Positions 54,797-63,949 are shown, counted from the stretch's first letter. The stretch is 64,000 bases of DNA from Methylocapsa sp. S129 (GCF_009765995.1 NZ_LMUI01000020.1:258039-322038); one strand, 5' to 3'. A program made the numbers and translations. The notes: generated by a model from the letters alone, not told the origin.

Positions 54797-55855
54797 TTAT
54801 TCTTTCTCAACAAACCTCAGTCCCCCGCACAGCGCCGTCGCATGACGCAGCGCCGCCGCGGTCGCGACGATCATCTGCGGCAGCACGAGCCATTCGAGGG
54901 TCCAGGCCGCGCCCGAGCGTTCGTTCTCATGCACCAGCGTCTGGTGCTGCGCGCCGAGCAAAGCGGCGTTGAAACGCGCGAGCGTGACGAGGACTTCCGC
55001 GCGCACCGGGTTTGATTTATGCGGCATTGCCGAAGAGCCGCCGCCTTCCGCCAGTTTGACCTCGCCGATTTCGTTCTGGGCCATCAACGCGACATCCGCG
55101 CCGATCTTGCCGAGCGAACCTGTAACCAGCGACGACCAGGACGCCAATTCGGCGAGCGCGTCGCGCTCGACATGCCAGCACGGCCCCGCGCCAAGCTGCA
55201 ACAGCCGCGCCAGCTCGGCGGCGATCGCCTCGCCTTTGCCGTCCAGATCGCCGCGCAGGCCCACGGCCCCGCCAAACTGGACGCGCAGCAGCCGCGGCCG
55301 CAATTCGCCGAGGCGCGCAATGTGCCGCTCGAGCGGATCGCGCCAGCCGCGCAGCTTGTCGTCGACATGGATCGGCAGCGCGCGTTGCATGCGCGTGCGG
55401 CCCATCAGTTTGATCGCACCCTGACTCGTCTCCAGGGCGCGCAACGACGCGACCAGCAAGAGCAACCGCGCTTCCAGCAGCGCCAGCACGGGCTTCAGCC
55501 GCAAGATAAGGCTGGTGTCGATGATGTCCTGGCTGGTCGCGCCGCGATGAACATGGGCTTCATGCGGCGCGCCGACTTTGGCGCGCAGCAGTTTGACCAG
55601 CATCGGGGCGACCACCCCATCCTGCGCCGCGCCTTTGGCGAGGCTCGCGACATCCGGCGCGAAGGTGTCGCAGACGGCGGCGATATGCGCAGCGGCTTCC
55701 ATCGGAATGAGGTCGACCGACGCCTGCGCCTTGGCGAGCGCGCCCTCGAAAGCGAGCATCGCGCGAATATCGGCCTCGACGGAAAAATAGCCCGCGACTT
55801 CTTCATCGCCGAGCAGGGCCGAAAGCGCCGGGCTATCGAAAGCTGAAACTGTCAT
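54797..55855 (-). CDS. pcaB: 3-carboxy-cis,cis-muconate cycloisomerase PcaB
   Basis: This 352-residue enzyme of the fumarase/aspartase superfamily converts 3-carboxy-cis,cis-muconate to 4-carboxymuconolactone. The superfamily signature is GGGSSAMPHKSNPVR near residues 266-280. VHRGATSQDIIDTSLILRLK near 98-117 is also typical. The ATG at 55855 gives the usual N-terminus (FDSPALSALLGDEEVAGYFS). The frame is open to 56008 but overlaps pcaG. It is the last gene of the pcaDCHGB operon. Confidence 0.95.
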   Translation of the reverse strand: MTVSAFDSPALSALLGDEEVAGYFSVEADIRAMLAFEGALAKAQASVDLIPMEAAAHIAAVCDTFAPDVASLAKGAAQDGVVAPMLVKLLRAKVGAPHEAHVHRGATSQDIIDTSLILRLKPVLALLEARLLLLVASLRALETSQGAIKLMGRTRMQRALPIHVDDKLRGWRDPLERHIARLGELRPRLLRVQFGGAVGLRGDLDGKGEAIAAELARLLQLGAGPCWHVERDALAELASWSSLVTGSLGKIGADVALMAQNEIGEVKLAEGGGSSAMPHKSNPVRAEVLVTLARFNAALLGAQHQTLVHENERSGAAWTLEWLVLPQMIVATAAALRHATALCGGLRFVEKE

Positions 55856-55866
55856 GAGGCCTGACG

Positions 55867-56496
55867 TTAAATGTCGAAGAAAATCGTCTCTTGCTCGCCC
55901 TGCAGGTGAATGTCGAAGATGTAGACTGCCCGGCCTCCCTCTTCGCCACGCGCGGCAATCAAGGTTGCGACACGATCGCGATGTTCGACGCGGGCGAGCA
56001 CTGGACATTCCGTATTGGCCGCCGCCTCGTCGGAAAAATACATCCGCGTATGCAGCCCGACATTGATGCCGCGCGCGACGATCCAGAAGGTGACGTGCGG
56101 CGCCATCAGGCGGCCGTCGACAAAGGGAACCCGGCCAGGCTTGATCGTCTCGAAGCGGTATTCGCCGGTGACGCCGTCAGTCGGCTGGCGTCCCCAGCCC
56201 GCGAAGGCCGGATCGGCCTTGCCGCGCTTTTCCTGCGGGCTGTTGTGGAGGCCGGCGGAATCGGCCTGCCAGATTTCGACCAGCGCGTCTTTCAGCGGCG
56301 CGCCGCCGCCGTCGATGACATGGCCCTTGATGACGATGCGCTCGCCCTTGGCGTCAGGGCCGACAAGCGTTCTACCGAGGTCGCCGCCGTTGCCGTAGAT
56401 CTCGATGCCGGAATGATTAGGGGTCGCGCCGATATGGATGTAGGGCCCGGCGGTTTGCGAGGGCGATTCCTTCAGGCGGTTGAGGCTTTGGACCAT
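55867..56496 (-). CDS. pcaG: Protocatechuate 3,4-dioxygenase alpha subunit PcaG
   Basis: This 209-residue non-catalytic subunit partners PcaH. It begins with ESPSQTAGPYIHIG near residues 11-24 and has GHVIDGGGAPLKDALVEIWQ near 58-77, as in intradiol dioxygenases. The iron ligands of the beta subunit are absent, as expected for the alpha chain. It overlaps pcaH by one base (TGATG). Confidence 0.95.
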   Translation of the reverse strand: MVQSLNRLKESPSQTAGPYIHIGATPNHSGIEIYGNGGDLGRTLVGPDAKGERIVIKGHVIDGGGAPLKDALVEIWQADSAGLHNSPQEKRGKADPAFAGWGRQPTDGVTGEYRFETIKPGRVPFVDGRLMAPHVTFWIVARGINVGLHTRMYFSDEAAANTECPVLARVEHRDRVATLIAARGEEGGRAVYIFDIHLQGEQETIFFDI

Positions 56497-57221
56497 CAGT
56501 TCCCCTCCGTCCGGTTCTCGAACAAAGTGGAGCGGCGCCCGCGCAGCACAATGTCGAACTTATAGGCGAGCGCATCCATATGGATCGAATTTTCGCGGTC
56601 GAGCGCGGCGACCAAAGTCTCTATCGCGTTCCTGTCGGGAATTCCCATGACGATCGGGCATTGCCAGATCATCGGATCGCCCTCGAAATACATCTGTGTG
56701 ATCAACCTTTGTGCGAAGGCGTGGCCAAAGATCGAGAAGTGGATATGGGCGGGGCGCCAATCATTGACGCGGTTGGGCCAGGGATAGGGGCCCGGCTTGA
56801 TGGTGCGCAGGCAATAGCGTCCTTGATCGTCGGTGATCGTGCGCCCGCAGCCGCCAAAATTGGGATCGAGCGCCGCGACGTAAAGCTCCTTCTTGTGACG
56901 GTAACGGCCGCCCGCATTGGCCTGCCAGAATTCGAGCAGCGCGCCGGAAACGCCGTGGCCGTTTTCGTCGAGCACGCGGCCATAGACGATGATGCGCGGG
57001 CCGACGGGATCGCCCGTCTTGGCCCAATTGCGGATAAGGTCGTTGTCATATTCGCCGAGCACGCCATGCCCAAAAACGGGGCCCGTCATTTCGGAAATCG
57101 TGTTTTCGAGCGAGAGCAAAGCGCGTTGGGGCGAACGCAGCACCGAAGTCTTGTAATGCGGCGTGAAGGGCGGCGGATGCCAGCCGCGGTCGCGCTGATA
57201 GAATGAACCTTGATCGGTCAT
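56496..57221 (-). CDS. pcaH: Protocatechuate 3,4-dioxygenase beta subunit PcaH
   Basis: This 241-residue catalytic subunit cleaves protocatechuate between the hydroxyls using Fe(III). The iron ligands are visible as Tyr in NAGGRYRHKKELY near residue 107, Tyr in GPYPWPNRVNDW near 147 and the two His of RPAHIHFSIFG near 157-159. The intradiol signature ALLEFWQANAGGRY is intact. It is followed immediately by pcaG. Confidence 0.96.
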   Translation of the reverse strand: MTDQGSFYQRDRGWHPPPFTPHYKTSVLRSPQRALLSLENTISEMTGPVFGHGVLGEYDNDLIRNWAKTGDPVGPRIIVYGRVLDENGHGVSGALLEFWQANAGGRYRHKKELYVAALDPNFGGCGRTITDDQGRYCLRTIKPGPYPWPNRVNDWRPAHIHFSIFGHAFAQRLITQMYFEGDPMIWQCPIVMGIPDRNAIETLVAALDRENSIHMDALAYKFDIVLRGRRSTLFENRTEGN

Positions 57222-57254
57222 TTTCGCTTCGTCTCCGCCTTGCGAGCGCGCCCG

Positions 57255-57656
57255 CTATTTCTTCGCTTCCCCTGCCATTTCGGCATAGGTCTTCTTGACG
57301 ATCTTGAACGCTTGGTTGGCGGCCGGCACGCCGGCATAGACCGCGACATGCAGCAGCGCCTCACGGACATCTTCTGGCGTCGCGCCGGTATTGACGGTAG
57401 CGCGGGTATGCATCGCCACTTCCTCGTCATGGCCGAGCGCGGCGAGCAGCGCCAGCGTGACGATGGAGCGCTCGCGCTTGGTCAAATGAGGGCGCGACCA
57501 GACCGAGCCCCAGGCGCCTTCGGTGATGAACGTCTGGAACGGCTCGTCGAACGGCGTCATCGCCGCGCTGGCGCGGTCCACATGCGCATCGCCCAGCACG
57601 GAACGGCGCGTCGCCATTCCCGCTTCGAAGCGCGCATTCTTTTCAGAATCCTTCAC
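57255..57656 (-). CDS. pcaC: 4-carboxymuconolactone decarboxylase PcaC
   Basis: This 133-residue enzyme of the AhpD-like/CMD family decarboxylates 4-carboxymuconolactone to beta-ketoadipate enol-lactone. It has WGSVWSRPHLTKRERSIVTL near residues 49-68, LLAALGHDEEVAMHTRATVN near 70-89 and TGATPEDVREALLHVAVYAG near 90-109. The start is the GTG at 57656, which overlaps the pcaD stop as GTGA. Longer frames to 57962 lie inside pcaD. Confidence 0.94.
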   Translation of the reverse strand: MKDSEKNARFEAGMATRRSVLGDAHVDRASAAMTPFDEPFQTFITEGAWGSVWSRPHLTKRERSIVTLALLAALGHDEEVAMHTRATVNTGATPEDVREALLHVAVYAGVPAANQAFKIVKKTYAEMAGEAKK

Positions 57657-58444
57657 GGCGAAACTTCCTTCAAATGCGCCTCGATCAGGCTGCGCAGGAC
57701 ATCCGGCTTTTCGACGCAAGGAATATGGCCCGAGCCGGCGATGATCTCTAATCTCGCCGCGGGGATGAGGCTGGCCAATTCGCGCACCAGTTCGACAGGC
57801 GTCGATCCATCCTGGTCGCCGACGACGCAGAGCGTCCGCGCGCGGATCGCTTTGGCGCCCTGCGTCAAATCCGCATCGCGTATCGCGCCGCAAGCGGCCA
57901 GGTAACCCTGTTGCGGCGTTCGCGTGAGCATCATCCGCCAGCCCGCCAAGGCATCGGCGCAATTGAGGTGATAATCCTTAGTGAACCAGCGCTGCATCAC
58001 GCCGTCGGCGATCGATTCAAGGCCGCCTGCCTCGACCGCGGCGATCCGCGTCGCCCACATTTCCAACGTACCAATGCGATGGCCGGTGTCGCAGAGAACC
58101 AGCGACGCCACGAGATCAGGGCGCAAACGATAGAGTTCTTGCGCGATCATGCCGCCGATCGACAGGCCGACGATCGTCGCCTGGCGCACATGCAGGCCGT
58201 CGAGCAACGCGGCGAGGTCGGTCGCGAAATCGGCGATTGAGGCCTTGCCGGCATGATGTTCGGACAGGCCATGGCCGCGCTTGTCGTGACGAATGATCCG
58301 CGCATCTTGCGCCAGCGGTTTGACCACTTCGTCCCAGATGCGAAAATCCGTGCCCAGCGAATTGATGAAAACAATCGGTCGGGCAGCCTTCGGCCCTTCG
58401 TCGGAATAGTGAATCACGCCGCCATTCGCGCGCACAAAGGCCAT
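57653..58444 (-). CDS. pcaD: 3-oxoadipate enol-lactonase PcaD
   Basis: This 263-residue alpha/beta hydrolase has the oxyanion region VFINSLGTDFRIWDEV near residues 26-41, nucleophile Ser in GLSIGGMIAQE near 93, acid Asp in VVGDQDGSTPVE near 216 and the His in IAGSGHIPCVEKP near 242. The ATG at 58444 has GGAGGAGC upstream. It is the first gene of the pcaDCHGB operon. No pcaQ or pcaR gene is adjacent, and the CoA-transferase and thiolase steps are not in the window. Confidence 0.94.
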   Translation of the reverse strand: MAFVRANGGVIHYSDEGPKAARPIVFINSLGTDFRIWDEVVKPLAQDARIIRHDKRGHGLSEHHAGKASIADFATDLAALLDGLHVRQATIVGLSIGGMIAQELYRLRPDLVASLVLCDTGHRIGTLEMWATRIAAVEAGGLESIADGVMQRWFTKDYHLNCADALAGWRMMLTRTPQQGYLAACGAIRDADLTQGAKAIRARTLCVVGDQDGSTPVELVRELASLIPAARLEIIAGSGHIPCVEKPDVLRSLIEAHLKEVSP

Positions 58445-58619
58445 AGCCGCTCCTCCTGGATCGACGCTAATCTCTAGCGAGACGTCGCGATCCATGACAA
58501 ATAGCCGCAGAAAGGATCAATATCGAAGGTCGTCGGTGGAGATCAAGCCGTAACTGGCGCGTCGGAACGGGCCGGTCTGCCTGTGCCCAGGCCGTGCGGC
58601 CGCAGCGTCTCAACTTTCT

Positions 58620-59816
58620 TCAGTTTTGGCCAATGCGCAATCTGTAGAAGATGTGATGGCCGATGCGGTCGACGCGCTGGAGGGTGTGCGCCCAATAGGG
58701 CATCACGTAATTGGCGTGGTAGTTCACCGCGTCTGCGACCTGAGGATTATAAGCAGCGCCGCTGGCGACATCGTTGGCGATGCGGACCGCGACAGCCCAG
58801 GGACCCGGCTCTTCGATGCGCAGGGATTTGCCTTCGCAAGCGAAAGAGAACTGGCAGGCGAAGGGGCGGTTGCGATCCTGATAGACGACGCCGCAGATAT
58901 TGGCGGGAAAAATACCGCTGCGCACGCGGTTGAGCACCACCTGGGCGACCGCTGCCTGCCCGTCCTCGGGTTCGCTGCGCGCCTCGAAATAGATCGCCTC
59001 GGCGAGACATTGCATCTGACGCGTCGAATCTTTGGGATCGATGAGCGAGGCGTAATCGGGCTTTCCGCCAGCGGCAGTCTTGGGGGCCACCGTCGTCTCA
59101 GGCGCGCCTTTGGCGGCGACGACGATTCGCACGCCGTCGTTTGGCGTCGGGGTCGAGGAGTTCAGCGCGACGTCGAGCGGCAGGCTTGGCGTCGCGCCGT
59201 CGTCAAAGCTTTTGCCGACATCGGTCGCATTCGCCGCGGCTTGCGGGACCGCCGCGGCGCTAACCCCCTCATTGGCGGGGGTCGACGGCGGATCTGCGAG
59301 CGCATCGTCAGCCGGAATATCGAAATCGGCGCCTTCGGCGCCGGCGGCTCGTCTTATGCCGGGCGTATTGTGATGGTTGAGGCGGGCGTCAAATCCGGGG
59401 CGCAATCCGATAAACGGGTCGCCCTTTTGCGAGCGGTCGATTTCGGGAGGATTGCTCCTGGCTTGCTTGAGATCGGTTTTGGGATCGATTTCGTCATCGA
59501 TCGCGTCCAGATCCTCCGGAGAGCCGAGCGTCAGTCGCGCTTCACGGCCAAGGTTTTCCGCGGCGGTTCTGTCGAAAAGATCGCCAGGCAGGCGGACGGT
59601 TGACGAAAGCAGGGCTTCGCGCACTGGCGAAGGGGGAGCGTCCGAGTGGGCCTGCGATGCGGTGCTCACCCCGAGCGATGGGTCCTGACCGGCCTCCGCC
59701 GTTATCGAGACCACCAGCCCCAGCGCAAGGCACCAGGGAGCGATCGCCGTGCATGCCCAGCCTAACCGCGAGCGACCCATACTCAACTCACGCGAGATTT
59801 GATTGCCATTGCGCAT
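58620..59816 (-). CDS. SleB-type cell wall hydrolase
   Basis: The 398-residue protein has an N-terminal membrane or signal segment (AIAPWCLALGLVVSITAEAG near residues 24-43). A long low-complexity Ala/Pro/Asp-rich linker of about 220 residues follows, then a C-terminal Hydrolase_2 (SleB) domain. That domain begins CLAEAIYFEARSEPEDGQAA near residue 273, where the Glu of AEAIYFEAR is the catalytic candidate. AQVVLNRVRSGIFPANICGV and ACQFSFACEG follow. It is expected to cut peptidoglycan in the periplasm. An alternative start is the ATG at 59780. Confidence 0.9.
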   Translation of the reverse strand: MRNGNQISRELSMGRSRLGWACTAIAPWCLALGLVVSITAEAGQDPSLGVSTASQAHSDAPPSPVREALLSSTVRLPGDLFDRTAAENLGREARLTLGSPEDLDAIDDEIDPKTDLKQARSNPPEIDRSQKGDPFIGLRPGFDARLNHHNTPGIRRAAGAEGADFDIPADDALADPPSTPANEGVSAAAVPQAAANATDVGKSFDDGATPSLPLDVALNSSTPTPNDGVRIVVAAKGAPETTVAPKTAAGGKPDYASLIDPKDSTRQMQCLAEAIYFEARSEPEDGQAAVAQVVLNRVRSGIFPANICGVVYQDRNRPFACQFSFACEGKSLRIEEPGPWAVAVRIANDVASGAAYNPQVADAVNYHANYVMPYWAHTLQRVDRIGHHIFYRLRIGQN

Positions 59817-59994
59817 TCACTGTCGGGCCGTCCTGCGACGCGCCTTTTGTCCAGTCCGACAGCCAACGACCGAAACGCCACGACCAATTCGAACGTTTTT
59901 ATTTATCGTGGCTTAACGTTGCGCCCGGGTTACCGGAGGAGGGCGCGACATGTCCCGGAATGGTTCAAGCCATCGAGGGGCTAATCCCGGACCG

Positions 59995-60558
59995 CTAGAA
60001 GCTGGGCGGGGTGCAGGCCGACACCACCACGAGCTCCGTGTCGCCGATATTGTGGAAGGAATGGGGTTTGCGGCTGTCGAAGGAATAGGCGTCGCCCGGG
60101 CCAAGCTGATAACGCCGGCCATCGACTTCCAGCGCGAGAAGTCCTTTGATGACAAGGCCTGCCTCTTCCCCTTGGTGCGAGAGCATTTTCTTGCCCGATT
60201 GCGCCCCCGGCCTGTAGCGCTCGTGGAGCATCTGCAACGCATGACCCTGTAAATTCGCGCCGACCTGGCGATAGGAGATCGCGCCGCCGGCGATTTCGGT
60301 GAGTTCTCCGGCGCGAAACATCACACGCTCCCGTTCGTCTTCGGCGGAGGCGAAAAAATCGGCGAGACCGGCCCCCAGGGCCGACAAAATCTGTTTGAGG
60401 GCGGAAACCGATGGGCTGACGCGATTAGCCTCGATCATCGAGATCGTCGCATTGGACACGTTGGCGCGCCGTCCGACTTCGCGTTGGGACAGGCCCAGCC
60501 GCAGCCGCAGTTGACGAAGCCGCTGGCCAATTTCAGAATCGCGATCGGATGTGTTCAT
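59995..60558 (-). CDS. HTH-cupin regulator (PuuR-like)
   Basis: The 187-residue regulator has an N-terminal XRE helix-turn-helix (QLRLRLGLSQREVGRRANVS near residues 16-35, NATISMIEANRVSPSVSALK near 36-55) and a C-terminal cupin domain (SHQGEEAGLVIKGLLALEVD near 127-146, GPGDAYSFDSRKPHSFHNIG near 153-172). PuuR-like members control polyamine or amino-acid breakdown. It is divergent from the aminotransferase gene across an inverted repeat that covers its own start codon. Confidence 0.92.
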   Translation of the reverse strand: MNTSDRDSEIGQRLRQLRLRLGLSQREVGRRANVSNATISMIEANRVSPSVSALKQILSALGAGLADFFASAEDERERVMFRAGELTEIAGGAISYRQVGANLQGHALQMLHERYRPGAQSGKKMLSHQGEEAGLVIKGLLALEVDGRRYQLGPGDAYSFDSRKPHSFHNIGDTELVVVSACTPPSF

Positions 60559-60580
60559 GTGTTAAATATTTAGAACACAT
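60557..60580. promoter_or_regulatory. Inverted repeat, probable operator of the HTH-cupin regulator
   Basis: ATGTGTT at 60557-60563 and AACACAT at 60574-60580 are perfect inverted copies with a 10-bp AT-rich spacer. Another ATGTGTT half-site lies just to the left at 60549-60555. The left arm includes the regulator's start codon, consistent with autorepression. Confidence 0.55.
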
Positions 60581-60671
60581 TGAACAGACGCGCAATTGGA
60601 CAAACGGCGCCGTCGCTGGCACTGTTCAGAAAACCGATCATTCCTTTGAATTATTGAAACTGGAGACGATC

Positions 60672-62009
60672 ATGTCCAAAGCCGCGGCGCGGGTCGAAGT
60701 TCCCAATGATCTCGAAGCCTTCTGGCTGCCCTTCACGCCCAATCGGGCGTTTAAAAAGGCGCCGCGATTGATCTCTCGCTCGAAGGACATGCATTATTAT
60801 ACGCCCGAAGGGCGTGAGATTCTCGACGCCACGGCGGCGCTGTGGTGCTGCAACGCCGGCCATAATCGCCCCCCGATCGTTGAGGCCATTCAGCGGCAGG
60901 CTGCAGAACTCGACTTTTCGCCGACGTTCCAGTTCGCCCATCCCAAGGTTTTCGCGCTCGCCGCCCGCCTGACGGCGATGGCGCCGGGCGATCTCGATCA
61001 CGCGTTTTTCACCAATTCCGGCTCCGAGGCCTGCGACACCGCGCTGAAGATCGCAATCGCCTACCATAATGTGCTCGGCCAGGGGTCGCGCCAGCGGTTG
61101 ATCGGTCGCGAGCGCGGCTATCACGGCGTCGGCTTTGGCGGTATTTCGGTTGGCGGTATGGTCAACAACCGCAAATTCTTTGGTTCGCTGCTGGCCGGCG
61201 TCGATCATCTGCCCGCCACCTACAATCGCGAGCAGCAGGCTTTCACCAAGGGCGAACCGGAATGGGGCGGGCATCTCGCCGACGATCTCGAAAGGATCGT
61301 GGCTCTGCATGACGCATCGACCATCGCTTGTGTGATTGTCGAGCCGATGGCGGGCTCGACGGGCGTTCTGCCGCCGCCCAAGGGCTATTTGCAGAAGCTG
61401 CGCGCCATCTGCGACAAATACGGCATTCTTCTCGTTTTCGACGAAGTCATCACCGGCTTTGGACGCCTGGGCGCCGCCTTCGCCGCCGAACGATACGGCG
61501 TCATTCCCGATATGATCACATTCGCCAAGGGCGTGACTTCGGGAACGGTGCCGATGGGCGGCGTGCTTGTTCGCAAGCACATCTACGACGCGTTCATGAA
61601 GGGGCCCGAGCACGCGATCGAGCTGTTCCATGGCTACACCTATTCGGGCCATCCTCTCGCCTGCGCGGCCGCTCTGGCCTCGCTCGACGTCTACCGCGAC
61701 GAGAAATTGTTCGAGCGCGCCAAGACGCTTGAGCCCAAATGGTATGATGGGCTGATGAGCCTGAAGGGCCTGCCCAATGTGCTCGACATCCGCTGCCTTG
61801 GCCTGACCGGAGCGATCGATCTTGCGCCCTCAAGCGGCGGCGCGGGCGCGCGCGGCTATAAGGCGGTTGAGCATTCGTTTCACGAAGCGGGCATCATGAT
61901 CCGCATTTCGGGCGATACGATCGAACTGACGCCGCCCTTGATCATCAGCGAGGAGCAGATCGGCGAGATCGTCGATAAGGTCGGGCAGACGATCAAGGCT
62001 GTCGCGTAA
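60672..62009 (+). CDS. Omega-amino acid:pyruvate aminotransferase (class III)
   Basis: This is a 445-residue PLP-dependent aminotransferase closely matching the beta-alanine:pyruvate aminotransferase group. It has LEAFWLPFTPNRAFKKAPRL near residues 15-34, TNSGSEACDTALKIA near 115 and GYHGVGFGGISVGGM near 150-164. The PLP lysine segment is PDMITFAKGVTSGTVPMGGV near 278-297, and ELFHGYTYSGHPLACAAALA near 317-336 follows. The ATG at 60672 has GGAGACGATC before it. It uses pyruvate to deaminate beta-alanine or other omega-amines. It is divergent from its probable regulator. Confidence 0.93.
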   Translation: MSKAAARVEVPNDLEAFWLPFTPNRAFKKAPRLISRSKDMHYYTPEGREILDATAALWCCNAGHNRPPIVEAIQRQAAELDFSPTFQFAHPKVFALAARLTAMAPGDLDHAFFTNSGSEACDTALKIAIAYHNVLGQGSRQRLIGRERGYHGVGFGGISVGGMVNNRKFFGSLLAGVDHLPATYNREQQAFTKGEPEWGGHLADDLERIVALHDASTIACVIVEPMAGSTGVLPPPKGYLQKLRAICDKYGILLVFDEVITGFGRLGAAFAAERYGVIPDMITFAKGVTSGTVPMGGVLVRKHIYDAFMKGPEHAIELFHGYTYSGHPLACAAALASLDVYRDEKLFERAKTLEPKWYDGLMSLKGLPNVLDIRCLGLTGAIDLAPSSGGAGARGYKAVEHSFHEAGIMIRISGDTIELTPPLIISEEQIGEIVDKVGQTIKAVA

Positions 62010-62100
62010 ACGACGCGATCGCGACGCCCGTGCGCGCTCTAAACGTGTTGCGCGCGGCAAGCTGACGGCGTGCGGACGAATGCTCTTCATTCGCCTTGAG

Positions 62101-62123
62101 ATGGCCGGGGCAAGCCCGGCCAT
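62101..62123. repeat. Palindromic intergenic repeat
   Basis: ATGGCCGGG-GCAAG-CCCGGCCAT is a perfect 9-bp stem with a 5-nt loop between the aminotransferase and the permease gene. This motif is a common dispersed intergenic palindrome in Rhizobiales and may also act as a transcriptional stop. Confidence 0.65.
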
Positions 62124-62157
62124 GACGATGGATTTGAATTGGACGCCGACGGACGAG

Positions 62158-63108
62158 ATGGGTCTTTATCTTTTTCAGCGGTTCATTCTGTTGCTGGCGA
62201 CCCTGGCCTTCGCCTCGATCGTCGTCTTCGGCGTGCTTGAGATTCTTCCCGGCAACGCCGCGCAGGTGATGCTCGGGGCGAGCGCGACGCCTGAGACCGT
62301 GGCCGCGCTCGCGCATAAACTCGGACTCGATCAGGGCGTCATCGTGCGCTACGCCGCCTGGATCGGCGGCGTCTTGCGCGGCGACTTCGGCCTCTCCTAC
62401 GCCTATGATTCGCCGATAGGGCCGTTGATCGCGGAGCGGCTGGCGGTCAGCGCGCCATTGGCGCTCCTCGCCATGCTGATCACGACCGCCGTCGCCCTCG
62501 CCGCCGGCGTCTTCGCCGCGCAGCGGCGCGGCAAAAGCGGCGATGTCGCGGTGATGGCCGCCAGTCAGATCGGTTTGGCTGTGCCTAATTTCTGGTTCGC
62601 CATTCTGCTTGTTCTCGTCTTCGCCGTGCATTGGCGTCTCGCGCCTTCGGGCGGCTTTCCCGGCTGGGAAGCGGGGCTTGGCCGCGCGCTCGGCGCGTTG
62701 ATCTTGCCCGCGCTCGCTTTAGGTCTGGTGCAGGCGGCGGTCCTCACGCGCGTGACGCGCTCAGCGCTGCTTGACGTGCTGAATGAGGATTTCATCCGCA
62801 CCGCGCGCGCCAAAGGTCTCTCAAGGCGCGCAACTCTCTGGCGCCACGCTTTGCCCAATGCGTTGACGCCGATCCTGACGATTATGGGGCTGCAATTCGC
62901 CAATCTCATCGCGGGCGCGATTGTCGTCGAATATGTCTTCACTTTGCCAGGGCTCGGGCGGCTGGTGTTTCAGTCGATCGCCAATCGCGATCTGCTGGTG
63001 GTGGAAGATTGCGTGATGCTGCTGGTGGCCATTGTCATCGGCGTGAATTTCTTCGTCGACATCGCCTGCGCGGCGATCGATCCGCGGTTGCGCAGGCGCG
63101 CGGCATGA
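62158..63108 (+). CDS. Peptide/nickel-type ABC permease (DppB-like)
   Basis: This 316-residue inner-membrane permease begins MGLYLFQRFILLLATLAFAS and has about six membrane segments. The DppB/OppB pattern is visible: VVFGVLEILPGNAAQVMLG near residues 23-41, ALAHKLGLDQGVIVRYAAWI near 52-71, and the EAA-type coupling loop DFIRTARAKGLSRRATLWRHALPNAL split across 213-238. An extension to 62080 runs into the palindromic repeat and was discarded. It overlaps the next gene by ATGA. Confidence 0.92.
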   Translation: MGLYLFQRFILLLATLAFASIVVFGVLEILPGNAAQVMLGASATPETVAALAHKLGLDQGVIVRYAAWIGGVLRGDFGLSYAYDSPIGPLIAERLAVSAPLALLAMLITTAVALAAGVFAAQRRGKSGDVAVMAASQIGLAVPNFWFAILLVLVFAVHWRLAPSGGFPGWEAGLGRALGALILPALALGLVQAAVLTRVTRSALLDVLNEDFIRTARAKGLSRRATLWRHALPNALTPILTIMGLQFANLIAGAIVVEYVFTLPGLGRLVFQSIANRDLLVVEDCVMLLVAIVIGVNFFVDIACAAIDPRLRRRAA

Positions 63109-63947
63109 GCGACGATCGCTTTTTCGCGCGCGCGCGGCGTAATGGCGGGTTTGTGCTGGGCGCCATTCTTGTCGCGGCGCTTATCGCCGCCGCCGCTTTG
63201 TCGCTCGTCTGGACGCCCTATCCGCCGGCCGCCATCGACGTGCCGCATAAGCTGCTGGAGCCCTCGTTCGCCCATTGGCTCGGCACCGATTCGCTGGGGC
63301 ACGATGTCGTTTCGCAACTCCTGGCCGGCGCGCGCATATCGATTCTTGTGGGAATCATCGCGGTTGGCATCGGCCTTGTTTTCGGCGTCGCGCTCGGTCT
63401 CGTCGCAGCTTCCGTGGGGGGCGTCGTCGAAGACGTCATCATGAATCTTTGCGATTTCACTTTCGCGTTTCCCGCTCTGTTGCTCGCGATCATGCTCACC
63501 GCAGTGCTGGGGGCTGGCGTCGTCAACGCCATCCTGGCGATTGGCGTCGCCAACGTTCCGATCTTCGCCAAAGTGACGCGCGCGCTGGGCAATGGCGTCC
63601 TAGCTCGCGACTATGCCATGGCCGCCCGGGCGGCCGGAAAAGGTCCGGTCGCCATCGCGCTCGAACATGTGTTGCCCAATGTCGCCCCCGCTCTGATCGT
63701 GCAGGCGACCATCCAATTCGCCATCGCTATTCTCGCCGAGGCGGCTTTGTCTTATCTCGGCCTTGGCGCGCAACCGCCGCAGGCCTCCTGGGGACGCATG
63801 TTGAGCGACGCGCAGCAGTTCATGTTTTTGGCGCCGCGCCTCGCGGTTTTTCCCGGCGTCGCCATCGCCATGGCGGTGCTGGGTCTCAATCTTTTAGGCG
63901 ACGGTCTGCGCGATCTGCTTGATCCACGCCTGCGGGCGAGGCGCTGA
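63105..63947 (+). CDS. Peptide/nickel-type ABC permease (DppC-like)
   Basis: The 280-residue second permease of the importer has LGTDSLGHDVVSQLLAGARI near residues 58-77, a DppC hallmark. The coupling loop DYAMAARAAGKGPVAIALEH near 167-186 and EAALSYLGLGAQPPQASWGR near 210-229 follow. The ATGA overlap fixes its start at 63105. The substrate class (peptide, nickel or other) cannot be decided, and no binding protein is visible before the window ends. Confidence 0.93.
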   Translation: MSDDRFFARARRNGGFVLGAILVAALIAAAALSLVWTPYPPAAIDVPHKLLEPSFAHWLGTDSLGHDVVSQLLAGARISILVGIIAVGIGLVFGVALGLVAASVGGVVEDVIMNLCDFTFAFPALLLAIMLTAVLGAGVVNAILAIGVANVPIFAKVTRALGNGVLARDYAMAARAAGKGPVAIALEHVLPNVAPALIVQATIQFAIAILAEAALSYLGLGAQPPQASWGRMLSDAQQFMFLAPRLAVFPGVAIAMAVLGLNLLGDGLRDLLDPRLRARR

Positions 63948-63949
63948 AA

